Positions 21,132 through 32,199 of a stretch of DNA of 64,000 bases are shown piece by piece. Position 1 is the first letter of the stretch, and each line of letters opens with the position of its first letter. The notes below the pieces were generated by a model. The model made no database searches. It was not told where the DNA came from and saw only the letters and a list, made by a program, of their open reading frames with translations. Source of the stretch: Sporothrix humicola (lineage: Eukaryota > Ascomycota > Sordariomycetes > Ophiostomatales > Ophiostomataceae). The position numbers and the translations under genes are program-made. The stretch covers positions 1 to 64,000 of the forward strand of contig WNYE01000004.1 of NCBI GenBank assembly GCA_021396245.1, given 5' to 3'.

Positions 21132-22985
21132 TTAACCCGACTTGGGGACCACGGTGGTGGCGGCCACCTCGCCCTCGGACGAGTTGCGGGCGTCGGGGGC
21201 GGGCTTGGGGCGGTGCTTGAGATCGGCAAGGCCGTAGTAGACAAGCGAGATGATACCGAGGACGGCAGACAGGACGGAAAAGGCCATGGCGACCTCGCCG
21301 CGCGGGGTCCAGCCGTCGGGAATATCCTTGGGCTGGGCGTTTTGGCCAGTGAGGTCGGTGTAGTCCTCGGTGTTGGCGGCGGCGTTGCCGACGGTGGGGA
21401 CGGCAGCGGCGGCACAGGCGGCGTAGTGGTCGTCGGGGATAGAAACGCGCGAAGGCAGGATCTCCGGGGCCTCGACGAACGTCATGGCGAGACCGGAGGC
21501 CATGTGCCAGTCAATGTGGCAGTGGAAGGCCCAGACGCCCGGGTTGTCGGCGACAAAGCGCATCACGACGAAACCCTGCGGCGGCAGCACGACGACATCG
21601 CGGCGGATGGGAATGGCCGGGAAGTCAGTGTGGTTGCTGGGGTCGTAGCCGACCGGGTCGCCGTCGTTGTACGAGTTGAACTCGGGGCCCAATGGCGGCT
21701 CGCGGTTGATGATTTGGAAGTTGTGGCCGTGCAAGTGGAAGGGGTGCGAGCCCGAGTCGCCGTTGTTGAGGATGACCTCGACGACCTGGTTGTGGCCGAG
21801 CACAATGGGGTGGGTGTACTCGCCGTACACAATCTCCTCGGTGCGCAGATCGCCGGCCGACATCGCCGTGTACAGCGACGGCACCTTGGGAATGGTGTAG
21901 GTGATGTTGTTGAGCTCGGCATAGTTGAAGCCGTTCATGAGGTTGACCATGTACACGGTCACGTTGAGCTGGATGTCCGGCTCGGGCAGCAGGGCCATGC
22001 CGTCCGTGGGCACCAGGCCGAAATCGTCATAGGGCACGAGCTCGTCGGGCGTGTCGACGGTCATGGCGGCCAGCTCGAGCGGCGCGTCCTTGTTGACGAC
22101 GAGCCAGTTGGTGTTGTTGAGCTGCAGGTCGCTGGGGATCTGGTCCATCAGGTCCTGGTCGGCCACCGTGACGATCTTGTAGTTGCTGTCGGTCGAGTTG
22201 CCCGTCGTCACCAGCACGCTGTAGCGCTGCGCAATGTGGATGTACAGCGTGTCGGCCTCCTGTGGCTCCGTGTACACGCCGTCGACCTCGACAATCGTCA
22301 TGTTGAGGCCTTCGATATAAAAGTACTGCGCGATAAAGTTGGCCGTATTAATGATGCGCAGCAGGTACGTCGTGTTGGGCTTGACGTCAAACGTGCGGTT
22401 GAGGCCGTCGTTCATCAAAAACGCATTCGGCACCGGCTCGGCGCCGCTGGGGTTGTACAGCGACAGGAACTGCGGCTCCAGGTCCTCCATCATGTCGTGG
22501 TACCAGTCCGCCAGCGTGATGGTGATCTCCTCCTCGTAGTCGTCCGCAAACGGCGCGTCCTTGTCGTGCACGAGCAGCGCCTGGCGGTAGCCGTCCGGAT
22601 AGCACAGGTCCGTATGGCAGTGGTACCAGTACGTGCCGTTCTGGTCGATGGTGAAGTTGTACGTGAAGCTCGAGCCCGGCGGGATCGGGCACTGCGTGAA
22701 CATGGACGCGCCGTCCATGTTGTTGGTGCCGTTCTGGAACATGCCGTGCCAGTGGATCGACGTGCTCTTGTCGCCGAGGCCGTTGTACATGTTGACCACC
22801 AGCCGGTCGCCCTTGTTGACCTCGATCACCGGCAGCGGCCACTCGCCGTTGATGCCAATCACCTTGCGCTCCATGGCGCCGTCGGGGTTGGCCATCACCC
22901 ACGACACGTTAAAGTCCATCGTGACTGTCTCGGCGACAGCGCCGGCGGCCAGGGCCAGCAGCCCGGCGACGAACGCGCGGACCAT
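21132..22985 (-). CDS. FET3: iron transport multicopper oxidase (ferroxidase) Fet3
   Basis: A single exon of 617 residues; ATG 22985 begins a signal peptide (1-19, hydrophobic, ending AVAE). All four copper-ligand blocks are present: HWHG from 78, YHCH 121-124, HPFHLHGH from 414 and HCHIDWH around Cys489. The residue ten after Cys489 is Leu499, a non-coordinating axial position as in Fet3p. About a dozen NxS/T sites fit an extracellular domain. A membrane helix near the C terminus (about 565-590, FSVLSAVLGIISLVYYGL) anchors it, followed by a short cytosolic tail. Known role: oxidises Fe(II) at the plasma membrane for uptake by Ftr1. The FTR1 gene lies divergently at 33482, and the shared upstream DNA carries iron-type GATA sites, so repression by an SreA-type factor under iron sufficiency is likely. 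A laccase is less likely because of the C-terminal anchor and the FTR1 partner. Confidence 0.93.
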   Translation of the reverse strand: MVRAFVAGLLALAAGAVAETVTMDFNVSWVMANPDGAMERKVIGINGEWPLPVIEVNKGDRLVVNMYNGLGDKSTSIHWHGMFQNGTNNMDGASMFTQCPIPPGSSFTYNFTIDQNGTYWYHCHTDLCYPDGYRQALLVHDKDAPFADDYEEEITITLADWYHDMMEDLEPQFLSLYNPSGAEPVPNAFLMNDGLNRTFDVKPNTTYLLRIINTANFIAQYFYIEGLNMTIVEVDGVYTEPQEADTLYIHIAQRYSVLVTTGNSTDSNYKIVTVADQDLMDQIPSDLQLNNTNWLVVNKDAPLELAAMTVDTPDELVPYDDFGLVPTDGMALLPEPDIQLNVTVYMVNLMNGFNYAELNNITYTIPKVPSLYTAMSAGDLRTEEIVYGEYTHPIVLGHNQVVEVILNNGDSGSHPFHLHGHNFQIINREPPLGPEFNSYNDGDPVGYDPSNHTDFPAIPIRRDVVVLPPQGFVVMRFVADNPGVWAFHCHIDWHMASGLAMTFVEAPEILPSRVSIPDDHYAACAAAAVPTVGNAAANTEDYTDLTGQNAQPKDIPDGWTPRGEVAMAFSVLSAVLGIISLVYYGLADLKHRPKPAPDARNSSEGEVAATTVVPKSG

Positions 22986-23646
22986 CGTGGGGAAGGTAAA
23001 AAAGGAGGAGGAGAGATAATCAAAAAGAAAAAAAGAAAGGAAGAGATGGACGCAGATGCGTAGGTCGATCAACTTGTGTCAACCTCGACGACGACAACGA
23101 CGAGGATGAATACACAAGAGAGAGAGATGTGATGAGAGAGGGAGGAGGGAGAGGTGAGATGGAAAAGAAAATAGAAGAAAAAGGAGGAAGGAAAAGAGAG
23201 AGAAAAGAGAAAGGGAAAAATAAGAAGGGAAGTGGAAAAGAAAAAGAAAAAGAAAAAGAGAAAAAGAAAAGGCCGATCAGAAGAGGTACTGGCCGCAGCT
23301 AGAGGGGTGGGGTGTAGAAGTTGGGAAGAAGGAGGACCAGAGAGCAGGGACAAAAAACACCAGAGAAACGAGGAAAAGCCACAGACCAAACTTGCAGACT
23401 GCAGACTTGCAGACTCGCTCGACGCTGGGAAAGGTAAATGTCGCGGCAGCGGCAGGGAAAGGTGAGATGTCAGGGAGAAGAAAGAGGCAGACGAAGAGAA
23501 AGATGCTGAATGTGAAAGAAGACGAAGAGATGCCTCCGAAAATGGAGCTCTAGGTGAACGTGAACCTGGACTTTTTTTTTCTGTCAAGAGTTCTCTTGTC
23601 TGTTCTCGTTCCCCGGCTAGCAACGCTCGTCTCGGGATGTCGACGG
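22986..23646 (-). promoter_or_regulatory. FET3 proximal promoter and pyrimidine-rich leader
   Basis: The + strand from 22990 to 23280 is almost pure purine, so the FET3 coding strand is polypyrimidine. It includes repeated GAAAAA units near 23235-23272. No CAT triplet occurs on the + strand just upstream of the ATG, so no nearby uORF precedes FET3. A GATAA occurs near 23014. Pyrimidine leaders also precede FTR1, DFG5 and UBC4 in this window. Confidence 0.5.
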
Positions 23647-23655
23647 ATCAGATAA
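23647..23655 (+). promoter_or_regulatory. iron-type GATA site ATCAGATAA
   Basis: Exact match to ATCWGATAA, the consensus of fungal iron-responsive GATA repressors (SreA, Sre1, Urbs1 family). It lies 662 bp upstream of the FET3 ATG. Binding is inferred from the motif and the neighbouring gene. Confidence 0.65.
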
Positions 23656-23948
23656 AGCGACGACAGGGGGTGGGACAAGAAAGCAGAGGCAGGAAGATGA
23701 TGGGGAGAAAGATGAAGGCGAGGGGAAAAAAGAAACAAAGAGAAGCCAACAACACAAGGGTCCAGAGAATCCCAAAAATCAAGCGAGGCAAGCTCCAGAA
23801 GCTGCCCCACGCGTCGGTATTAGTCCAATGTTCAATATCGAAGAGGAAGCTAGAGAGCGGAACCGGAAGGCAGGAGAGAGGAAGGAGAAAAGAGGCAGTT
23901 TCTTTGGACACTTGAACAAACTCAACGCCCGCCCGCTTGCCTCGGAAA

Positions 23949-23957
23949 ATCTGATAA
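23949..23957 (+). promoter_or_regulatory. iron-type GATA site ATCTGATAA
   Basis: Exact ATCWGATAA match about 960 bp upstream of the FET3 ATG; the second of a three-site group on the FET3 side of the spacer. Confidence 0.65.
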
Positions 23958-24523
23958 TCTTGTGTCGAGACAAGTCGACTCGAGGAAGTACATGTACACA
24001 TCGAAAGAAAAGCAAAAGCGGTTAGTTTGGTTGGAAATAAACTAACCTAAAGGGGCACATTCAGGGTGTTGGTGTCGCTGCAGGGTGAAAGTCAAAGTGG
24101 AGTACTGTGTAAAGCCAAAAGCCAAAAAGAGACCAGAGGGACGACGGACACTGTCAACAGCCCAGAGTCCAGAGCGCGTGGATGAAAAGAAAAAGGAACT
24201 GGTGGAAGACAAGCATCTTACGCCTGACTTGGGATTCGGGTTATCGATGTTTTGCCTTGCCCGTTTTGTGATTGCACCAGCGCCCACCCATCCACACGCC
24301 GTCCACAGCTGCCCACATTCATCCCACTGAGCATCCATGGCCTGCTTTAGCCTCGTGTCCGGTCGACGCCACAAGAAAAAAAAGTAGACAAAAGTGCAAA
24401 CCAGCAGCGAGATGCCGAACAGCGGGAGAAAAAGGGAAAGACAACAAAATCTTGAAGCTCTCTTGTGGCTCTTGTGGATGCCCGTCCTTTGTCTTTTTTC
24501 CTCTTTTTTTCTTTGTCGCCCCG

Positions 24524-24532
24524 TTATCAGAT
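24524..24532 (-). promoter_or_regulatory. iron-type GATA site (TTATCAGAT on +)
   Basis: Reverse complement of ATCTGATAA, an exact consensus match about 1.5 kb upstream of the FET3 ATG. A weaker relative, TTATCAGGA, lies near 24895. Confidence 0.6.
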
Positions 24533-27102
24533 GCCGTAGATTAAACAGCTGCCGAAAGAGCCAGAGACAAACCACAAAACACGGGTTACCGTGTCGTCTG
24601 GGTCTGGTGAGTTTGACTCTCCTTTCCGGCTATACTTGCCATTTCTTGGCTCTTTATTTCTTAATCTGTTTTGATTGCTCTCCTCCACGGTATTCGTATG
24701 CCTTTCAACTGATGGTGGTATTTCGAGCCCTGGTTTTGATTTTCGCCTCTGATGACAGACGCACGAAACGGATTACTGTGTATTATTCATCTTTCCTACA
24801 ATAGTGTGGGGTGATGATCAAGTACCCTTCTCTGCAGACGTCGCGCATCCAACGTCGTATTGTGCATGGCACAAAAACGAGATGCAGACCCTGTTATCAG
24901 GACGAAACAATCAGACAATACTCCGTAATACTGTGTAGACAATCAGTCTAATCTCCCCATGCCCACTATTGCTACCCGCCCTTCAAAATTCAAAAAAGGA
25001 CCCTCCATGGCAGCAACAAGCGAGGGGAACGCTGATCAGAGGAGAACGGGTGGTGGGGTATGGTGGTTATGGCTACAGGCATGATCATTGCCTGACATTT
25101 GTCTTGGGCTGGCCTGTGCTTCTGTGACTCGTAATATGAACAGGGCAGACACACAGCAGCATCTGCAAGGCTTTGATGTTTTCACAAGACAACCAGGAAA
25201 TGGGAAAGAACAAAAGGACAAACAACACAGCGTCGTAGAGTTAAAGTCGCAAATAACTGGCATCGATCCAAAACAACAGCCATTGCTCCGGGAATCGGAT
25301 GATTGTCTTGATACCCAGTATTCAAAAATACCATGCGTTGTTTTGTACCCAAATAACGAGAAACTACACGTTTGCAATAAAGGCGGACACAAATGTCCAC
25401 CTTGTCACACTTTGCTTCTCTACTTTATTGTGTTTACACTTTCTTTCGCCGGTTCTGGACTCACCCAAAGCACTGTCCGCCTTACGTTTATTTTGTGGTC
25501 TGCTGGCGCGGCAGATGGTCCTTTCGTTTTGCTCTTTTGGCCTAGTACGGCTGTGGTATGTTGAGCTACTGTGGTAGCTTGGGGGGTGAATGGTCTGTGA
25601 AGACGGCGAACATCAAAAGTATCAAAAGTTTATTCACAGCCTACGGCTGACAAGACGGCAAAAAGGCTGGCGGCAGGCAAAGACATCGATCAACGAAGGA
25701 TCATGGACCCGTCCAGCTGGTTCAAGCAATCTTTATTTCGCCCGTTCACACTACGGAATGACTGGCCGCTGTGGGACAGATAGACAGACTGATTGACTGA
25801 CAAACAAAAAAATGGGAATGGGGGAAGATTGACACCGCACCGGGCCCTACATGAAAATCAACAATGAAGATTTCCGGGATTCCGGGACCGTATGTTGAAA
25901 ATCGCTGCCTGTCTATTCCCCAAACAGAGCGTTGACACATCTAGCACGGCCGTGGCACGAGAATTATATGGAGGCTAAGATCAGGTAGCGGGGGTGTGCC
26001 CGTAGGGCAAGAAAGCTCGAAAACGATGCGGCCATCACGATGGAAAGCAGAGGCAACAGGCTGAAGTGTGTCGGGGGGCCGCTATGGACGCACATGATGC
26101 GATGTGAATGGAATCAACAAATACTTAGGTCATCTCCAAAAGGCTGTTGCGTGCACCCTGTTTCCGATGACCAGCCTGGCGATGTCTCGTGCAAGGCCAA
26201 GACAAAAAAGGTAGACCAGGACATGGGCCAGACCATTTTGCCTGCCCCCGAAGTCGGTGGGGGAAGATCGCATATAAATAAGACAGAAGAAACGAGACAC
26301 AACGAAGGAGAATAAAAATCAAGGCGAGAAACGCGCCAGAAGGAACGGCCAAGAGAACCTTAAAGCTAAAACAGTAAAAGGCCAGTGAAAACATGGTGTG
26401 CTTGCGCATTCAGAGTACGTAAACAGGTGGGAGGAAGGCCAGGCACAAGAAAGAGAGAGACAGGCCAGAACCACTCCACTCCGGCAGATGGAAGCACATT
26501 GACGGCGTGGGATTTCGGTTAGTTGGGATCTTGAGAGAAATGGTTTGCCTGCAACAGCCGGGCGGCAGGCTTGGAACACAATGGTCAAAGAAAAAGAAGA
26601 ATCAAAAGCAAATGGTTGTCTTGGCGAGAATAATGGTGTTAAAACATAAAGCTTGGGCTGCCAAGACGGCCAGTTATCAATCTATGCCCATCAGTGTCCA
26701 TGGGTCGGAAATCGTAGCTGGGGCTGGGCGGTGCTAAAGCTAAACAAGAATAAGGTCACGAGAAGGTAGCCCGGGGAGAGAATCCCAGGGCGAAACAAAG
26801 TGAACAGGCAAAAACTCAAAAGCTGGGTCGAGACAGGAAAGAAATCTCCGCTGAAAGACATTAACCATGGATGCGCAAAAATATCGCATGTTGCCCTTCC
26901 GCAAAAAGTGAATTACGGGCTGCTTTGGGGCAAACTGTGGCTTGCCAATTATTGGCCTGCAAAAGAAAACATTGGCTGGTCGTCGAAATCGTCTGTCTCG
27001 TTTGCTGTCTGTGCTTTCTGTCCGTACGTCGTATGTAACCCTGCATCGTTCCTTCCCTGTGCCCAGACTCGCTCCTGCCCTCTCTGCTGATTTTTCAGGC
27101 GG
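24533..27102. other. FET3-FTR1 spacer, part 1, no gene
   Basis: About 2.6 kb without a recognisable coding frame, transposon fragment or RNA gene. The 9-mer TACTCCGTA occurs at 24919-24927. The spacer is not extremely AT-rich to the eye, which argues against heavily RIP-mutated repeat DNA; an exact composition was not computed. Confidence 0.45.
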
Positions 27103-27111
27103 ATCAGATAA
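27103..27111 (+). promoter_or_regulatory. iron-type GATA site ATCAGATAA (mid-spacer)
   Basis: Exact ATCWGATAA match, about 4.1 kb from FET3 and 6.4 kb from FTR1. It forms a mid-spacer group with the pair at 27508-27526. Confidence 0.5.
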
Positions 27112-27507
27112 CTTTAATGGCCTACCATGCTCGGCACCGAGCGCTAAGCGCACCATCGCACCTGCCCAGACGAGACAACAAGGGTCAACTGAAAAAAGTC
27201 GTAAAAGCGGGGCCCCTCCATGTTAGTGATCATGCGGTCTAGTCCCCTTCCATATTTAGTGAGCGCGACATAAAAACACTCACGACCAAGCTTCACAAGC
27301 TTTTTTTTTACGAGAACTACGAAAACCAACAACCGACCGCGTGTTTTAGGAAGTATTAGGGTGCTTGGTGACGGTACATCTGGACTAATTTCTTCAAAAT
27401 TTACAAGTACCTTCGCCCTAACATGAGAATAGGATACCGACTTCCCGTAGCTTTCCTTGACATTTCCTTGGTTTCTCCCAACTGCAGCCAAGTGCCGCTA
27501 TGGCTTA

Positions 27508-27526
27508 TTATCAGACGATCAGATAA
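27508..27526. promoter_or_regulatory. paired GATA sites in opposite orientation (one exact, one 8/9)
   Basis: TTATCAGAC at 27508-27516 is the reverse complement of GTCTGATAA (8 of 9 consensus positions). It is followed one base later by the exact ATCAGATAA at 27518-27526. Two close GATA elements are a typical arrangement for two-zinc-finger GATA repressors. Confidence 0.55.
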
Positions 27527-30500
27527 ATTTTTCACAACATCTTAGAACGCCCCGAACACGGTGGAAACAAATTTAAGTGAAAAAAAGAGGGAGACCAACC
27601 ACGGTAGACAACGGACATCCACTGCCGCTGTGACGAACCTTTTTGGAGTCTAGTGCCTCAAGCCACCAAATTAATGCGTGAAAAATGAAACAAGTGACGA
27701 GAAAAGTTGCGAGAAAAGAATAAATTTCAAAAAGAAAATCATGCGAACGCAAATCCTTTTGACAGACGCCGCCGCGCATCATTGTCAATTTTCAACTCTT
27801 CTCACGCACATACCCGTATGCACATGTGGCTCTGACAGCCAGTTACCAGACGGCTGGTGAAAGCAATAAAAAATCATACAGGCAAATTAAAGAACCAGAC
27901 AAGAAACCTGGAGACTAAAGATCATAAACGGGGAGACGGAGCCACCCCAATAAACTCGTCGAAAGGCATCGGCGGTTCCTTCTCTCTTTGTAAGTCTCTT
28001 GATCCCTCTGCATCTTGCCTTGTCCCACGAAAAACAGTGATCTACATCTTTCGGTTCACGGCAGGCAAGCAGCCTTGGCCTTGAAAGGCACAATGAAACT
28101 ACTGCAGTGTCCATACGAACATGGCCATTCAGCCTTTTGTTCCTTGTCACGGTTTCATCCAGTTTTGTGCTTCTGAACCTAACGTAACTGATTACATGAT
28201 TGTAGTCACCGGAGGGTGCCACATTGGATGGAATTCTCGTGATGCACTTCAAGGCACTTATATTGTCCGTGATCCTAGCTATTGCAGAGCCCTGGTCTAG
28301 CCTTGCCTTGTCGGAGCAAGACGGATCGCTGTGACCCCAAGGCTGTAATCCAAGAAAAGGCAGGAGAAGAAGAAATAAGGGCTACACAAATATCTTACGA
28401 CGTGATGTTCTTCTAGATATACCAAGAAACTGTTGCGTATTTTTTACGTGTACATTAACTGGCGAGGGTTATTTCATCGTCTTGTTTGGCGAGTCTGCAT
28501 GATGCTATGCTGCTGGTAAGTGGATAAAGGAGGAGAGAGAAAACACTGGACCCCAATTCGAGACAATAATAACCAAGCTTTTGTTCTGGCCGGCGTTCGG
28601 AACAATACAAGGTAATGCTGTAGGGCAAGAAGAAAAGAATACATAGCACTCCGTACATCCACAGGAGGATGGTCAAGAGAAAAGAGACCCGCTGTCAGAA
28701 CCTTTTTCCTTCCATCTGCACGTTCGAGTTCTTCCGCACCTTGCGGCATTTCCGCCGTTGCTTGCTGTGCTTGTTGTACTAGGTGTTTCTTGTGTTTTGC
28801 TTGTTTTTCGGCCTTGGCTCTTGGCCTCTGTCCACTCTTTAAAAGAAAAGCCCACAGGCCTGTCCAGGCCTGGCACTTGTCTGAAGGACCCAAAATATAA
28901 GGCGACCCTTTTGCCGACGGCGAGGGCAAGTTCCGCAAGTTCCGCACATTTCTCAGGGCTTGACCGTGTCAAGCAATAGGCCAAGACGAAAAGCAGGAGG
29001 GGGGAAATAGTGAGCCAGAAGTCCTCTGTTTCAACTGGCAGAAAACCTGTCCACAGTCTACTTACTGTGTAGTTGCGATTTCATAATTCAAGCACTTTTG
29101 TGCAAAGCCAGTAGTCCGTATTGCCGGTTCATTGTCGTGGGTGGGCACACAATTGTCGCGGTTCTAGGCCCGTCTAGTCGCTTTTGGGGTAGGAGAAGGA
29201 GAAAAAGCAAGTGTGGGAAGGTGGGATTGTGGGAGGAGGCAAGAGTCCCCCAAGAGTCCCCAAAGCTGTCCAAGCTTTTTTTGTTTCCCGATGCCGAACT
29301 GTGAAAGGCTTGGCAGGTGCTTATCTAGAGGGGAAAGGGGCGATCAGGGTAACAAAACGAACTAGCGGATTGCATAACGAGGGAGTATGGGGAAGATGGT
29401 CGTACAAGTACAAACGTGTAATGTGTAACGTGCAACGTCCTGCATTTCACGTGCAAAGTGATGATTTTTGAATGCTCTCTCAACATGCGATTCTTACATG
29501 TTGCAGGGACAATACGGATGCGAAGCACACTCATCGTTTAGTCACGACTCGTCGTGTGATTTTGTGGCTGCCGTAGTTCAGCCCGAGGCGCGGAATTTGG
29601 TTAGGGATGGCTGGTATTAAGGGCAAAAAAAGACGCAGCTAGAAAATAGGGCGGGTGTCCCCAAATACAAATGCCGTAATCAGATGGACTGGCAGATATT
29701 TTTCAACATACCGCTAACTAAAACGAAACAGACACAAGTTCGAAGCTGAACCCAAAAGACCAAAAAAGGTCGTGCACAAAAAAGCCAACAAGTCGAAATT
29801 CTTTCCTCCGTTCTCCGTAATTGCAACAGTGTCTCGTCCGTACATACGACGGGCCAGTCAAGTTCCTCCGTACGAGTTGCCCGGTCCTAATTGTCCCAAG
29901 CTTTCCCTAATGCAAGGCTTTGCAGGGCATCACACTGTAGCCAAGCTTGTAGCCCAGTATCTGGCAGTTTTGCACTGCGTAAAGTGACTACTGACCGGTA
30001 GTGCAGTCCTAGTGCGGGATGCTTGCTTGTTTCTTTTGCCCAGCTCACACATCCCAGCAAGGATGTCTCGTTATTTTTGCCCCGTCTCCGTACGAGATAC
30101 AACACGATGGATCTTTTTTCTGGCGGAAAATCACTGGGGTGTTGCAGTGAACTGGCCATGTCGGGTTTCCGCCCTCGCTACCATTCCTTCGAGCATGGCC
30201 AGTGTGCGTTGCAATCGGGTGGGGGGTGTCTGTTTGTCGACTCGTGGTCTTTTTCTGCTATTACTCCTTGATGTCCCATTTCTCCAGCGGTTGTCGGGTC
30301 GTCCAAGTCCCGTTTTCTCTTGCCGATCGCATTGCAGTATTGATATGGACGAGGGACAGACAAAAGAGTACGATGCAGCATGCAAGAGAAACAAAACGTC
30401 GAACCAGGGCCAAGACATTTGTGGTTGGAAACATTGAAGGGAAAGTGGAGAGGAGCCAAAAAAGCAGACCGCAGCATTCTTTTATCAATCAGTGCCCTGT

Positions 30501-31206
30501 GCCGAGGCCGCAGTTGCAACGGTTGGTCGTCGTTAGTTTCAGTGGCACGGTAATTACACCATTGATTGCTACGATAAAATCATGAGTCGTGCCCGAAGGT
30601 CGTACTCCGCAGGTGTGCAAGAAGAAGAGATTACGGGGCAATAATGCACGTACACAGTAGCTCTTGTAAGATACATTCAAATCACACCTCGAGTTGTCTG
30701 TAATTGTAAGCCTTACAAAGAGACCTTTAAAAAATAGCCGATGTGAGATAATCACTAGGACATTGTGGGAATCAACCTGACAAGACACAAGATGTGAAGG
30801 TGAAGAAGGTAGTGTCGAAAAAATGTTTTTTTATTCAACTTTATTTTCTGGTTTGACCGTGAAGGCAGTGAACCTGCAATCTCCCGGGACTACAGTAGTT
30901 TGTCCACAGACCGGCACAGAAGATGGAGAAAAGAAGAAGAAAAAAGGAAAATGAGGCGCTACCTAGCAGGACCTTACGATGGCTGCAGGCAGCCACACAA
31001 TGCTGCCCTTTCCACCGTCTTCATCTTTTTCTTTTTTTTTCTGTTTTTCTTTTCTTTCGAAAGACAAACCCCAAAAGCCTTCCTTTCGTCTCTACCCTCC
31101 TACATCGGTAATGTTCGTTTTCCTCTTTCGTCGAAACCAGGAACAGCTCCAGGCCTCTTATGTACACAGCTACTATATCCACTCCCCACTGATCCCTTGA
31201 CTGTTT
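27527..31206. other. FET3-FTR1 spacer, part 2, no gene
   Basis: About 3.7 kb with no convincing gene. Frames of up to 160 codons exist, but none matches a family or has the GC-rich third positions of the real genes here. Non-consensus GATAA cores occur near 28520, 30570 and 30747. Confidence 0.45.
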
Positions 31207-31215
31207 TTATCTGAT
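31207..31215 (-). promoter_or_regulatory. iron-type GATA site (TTATCTGAT on +)
   Basis: Reverse complement of ATCAGATAA, an exact match about 2.3 kb upstream of the FTR1 ATG. A near-match ACCAGATAA follows near 31277, and TACTGATAA near 31450. Confidence 0.6.
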
Positions 31216-32150
31216 CTTGCCCCCAGCCAAAGCTAGCGGTCGCTGTACTTGGCGTTGCAGTCTGCCTTGTTCGCCACCAGATAATCTTTTACAGGGTATT
31301 ACCAGTCAAACCAGTCTAACGAACAGCCGATTTCGAATGCATCCCTAATGCATTACCCTTTTTCTCGTGTCACGGAGGGACAAATATTGCATAACGAGGG
31401 GTAGCGAGGGAGAAGACGAAGGGTATTACTGTCACCACATTTAGATCTTACTGATAACTGCTGAAAATAATTACAACGAGTAATAGAGCTGGCCAGATGG
31501 TGTGAAGGGCCGGGAGTCCAAAAAAGGACCAGGAGTGAGCACATGGCCACTGCTCAACGTGCAGAAAAGAAGATAAAGTACCCTTTTTCCGGGGCCATGC
31601 CACCCACGAGGGCGAGATGAAAAGCAAGAAAAGAAAAAGGGAAAAAGGGAAACTGGGGTCCTCGACCGATGGGGCAGCTGGTTTCTGTGATTTTGTGCAG
31701 ATTGTGTGATTCCGCAAGCTTTGACCGACAGAGAGAAAAGCCCCCATCAGAAAAATAAGCTCCAAAAACTAGTGCCGCTAGCAGCAAAGTCGCTAAAATC
31801 AGCAATAAATTAGGGGAAAGATAAACCGCAGAAACAATAAAACAGTAAACCATAAAATCGATTAAATCGATAAAATAGTAAATTGATAAAATCAATCAGA
31901 TCAACATCCGAGAGATAAAACACGGAACACAAGAGACCACGGGAAACAGAAAAAAAAAATAGTTCGACAACCCAACGGAACCCAGAGGCTTGTCAATCTA
32001 GCTTGGAGTTTGTAGAATAAAAGCTACTTTCTTGTTTCGTTTCTTTTTTTTGTCCTTTTATTTGTCCCATGTACACAGTGGGGGCAAGCATTGTTCTCGG
32101 TACATGTACCTCGTAGCTTGATTCTCGTCTCCTCCCTTCTCCCAAGCACC

Positions 32151-32159
32151 ATCTGATAA
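32151..32159 (+). promoter_or_regulatory. iron-type GATA site ATCTGATAA upstream of FTR1
   Basis: Exact ATCWGATAA match, 1.3 kb upstream of the FTR1 ATG and just before the pyrimidine-rich leader begins near 32200. It is the site best placed to act at an FTR1 promoter. Confidence 0.65.
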
Positions 32160-32199
32160 TCCTGTAAGAAAGCTCACACCTCCATCTTGTCAAACCCTA

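Noticed and set aside
21003..23063. A 686-codon open frame on + antisense to FET3
   Set aside because: Its composition (Val, Arg, Asp, Gly, His rich) is the mirror of GC-rich codons in FET3, and it matches no family. FET3 on the other strand has all copper motifs.
24042..24575. 177-codon frame in the FET3-FTR1 spacer (- strand)
   Set aside because: No family similarity, no GC3 bias, and it overlaps iron-type GATA sites and other frames; probably chance.
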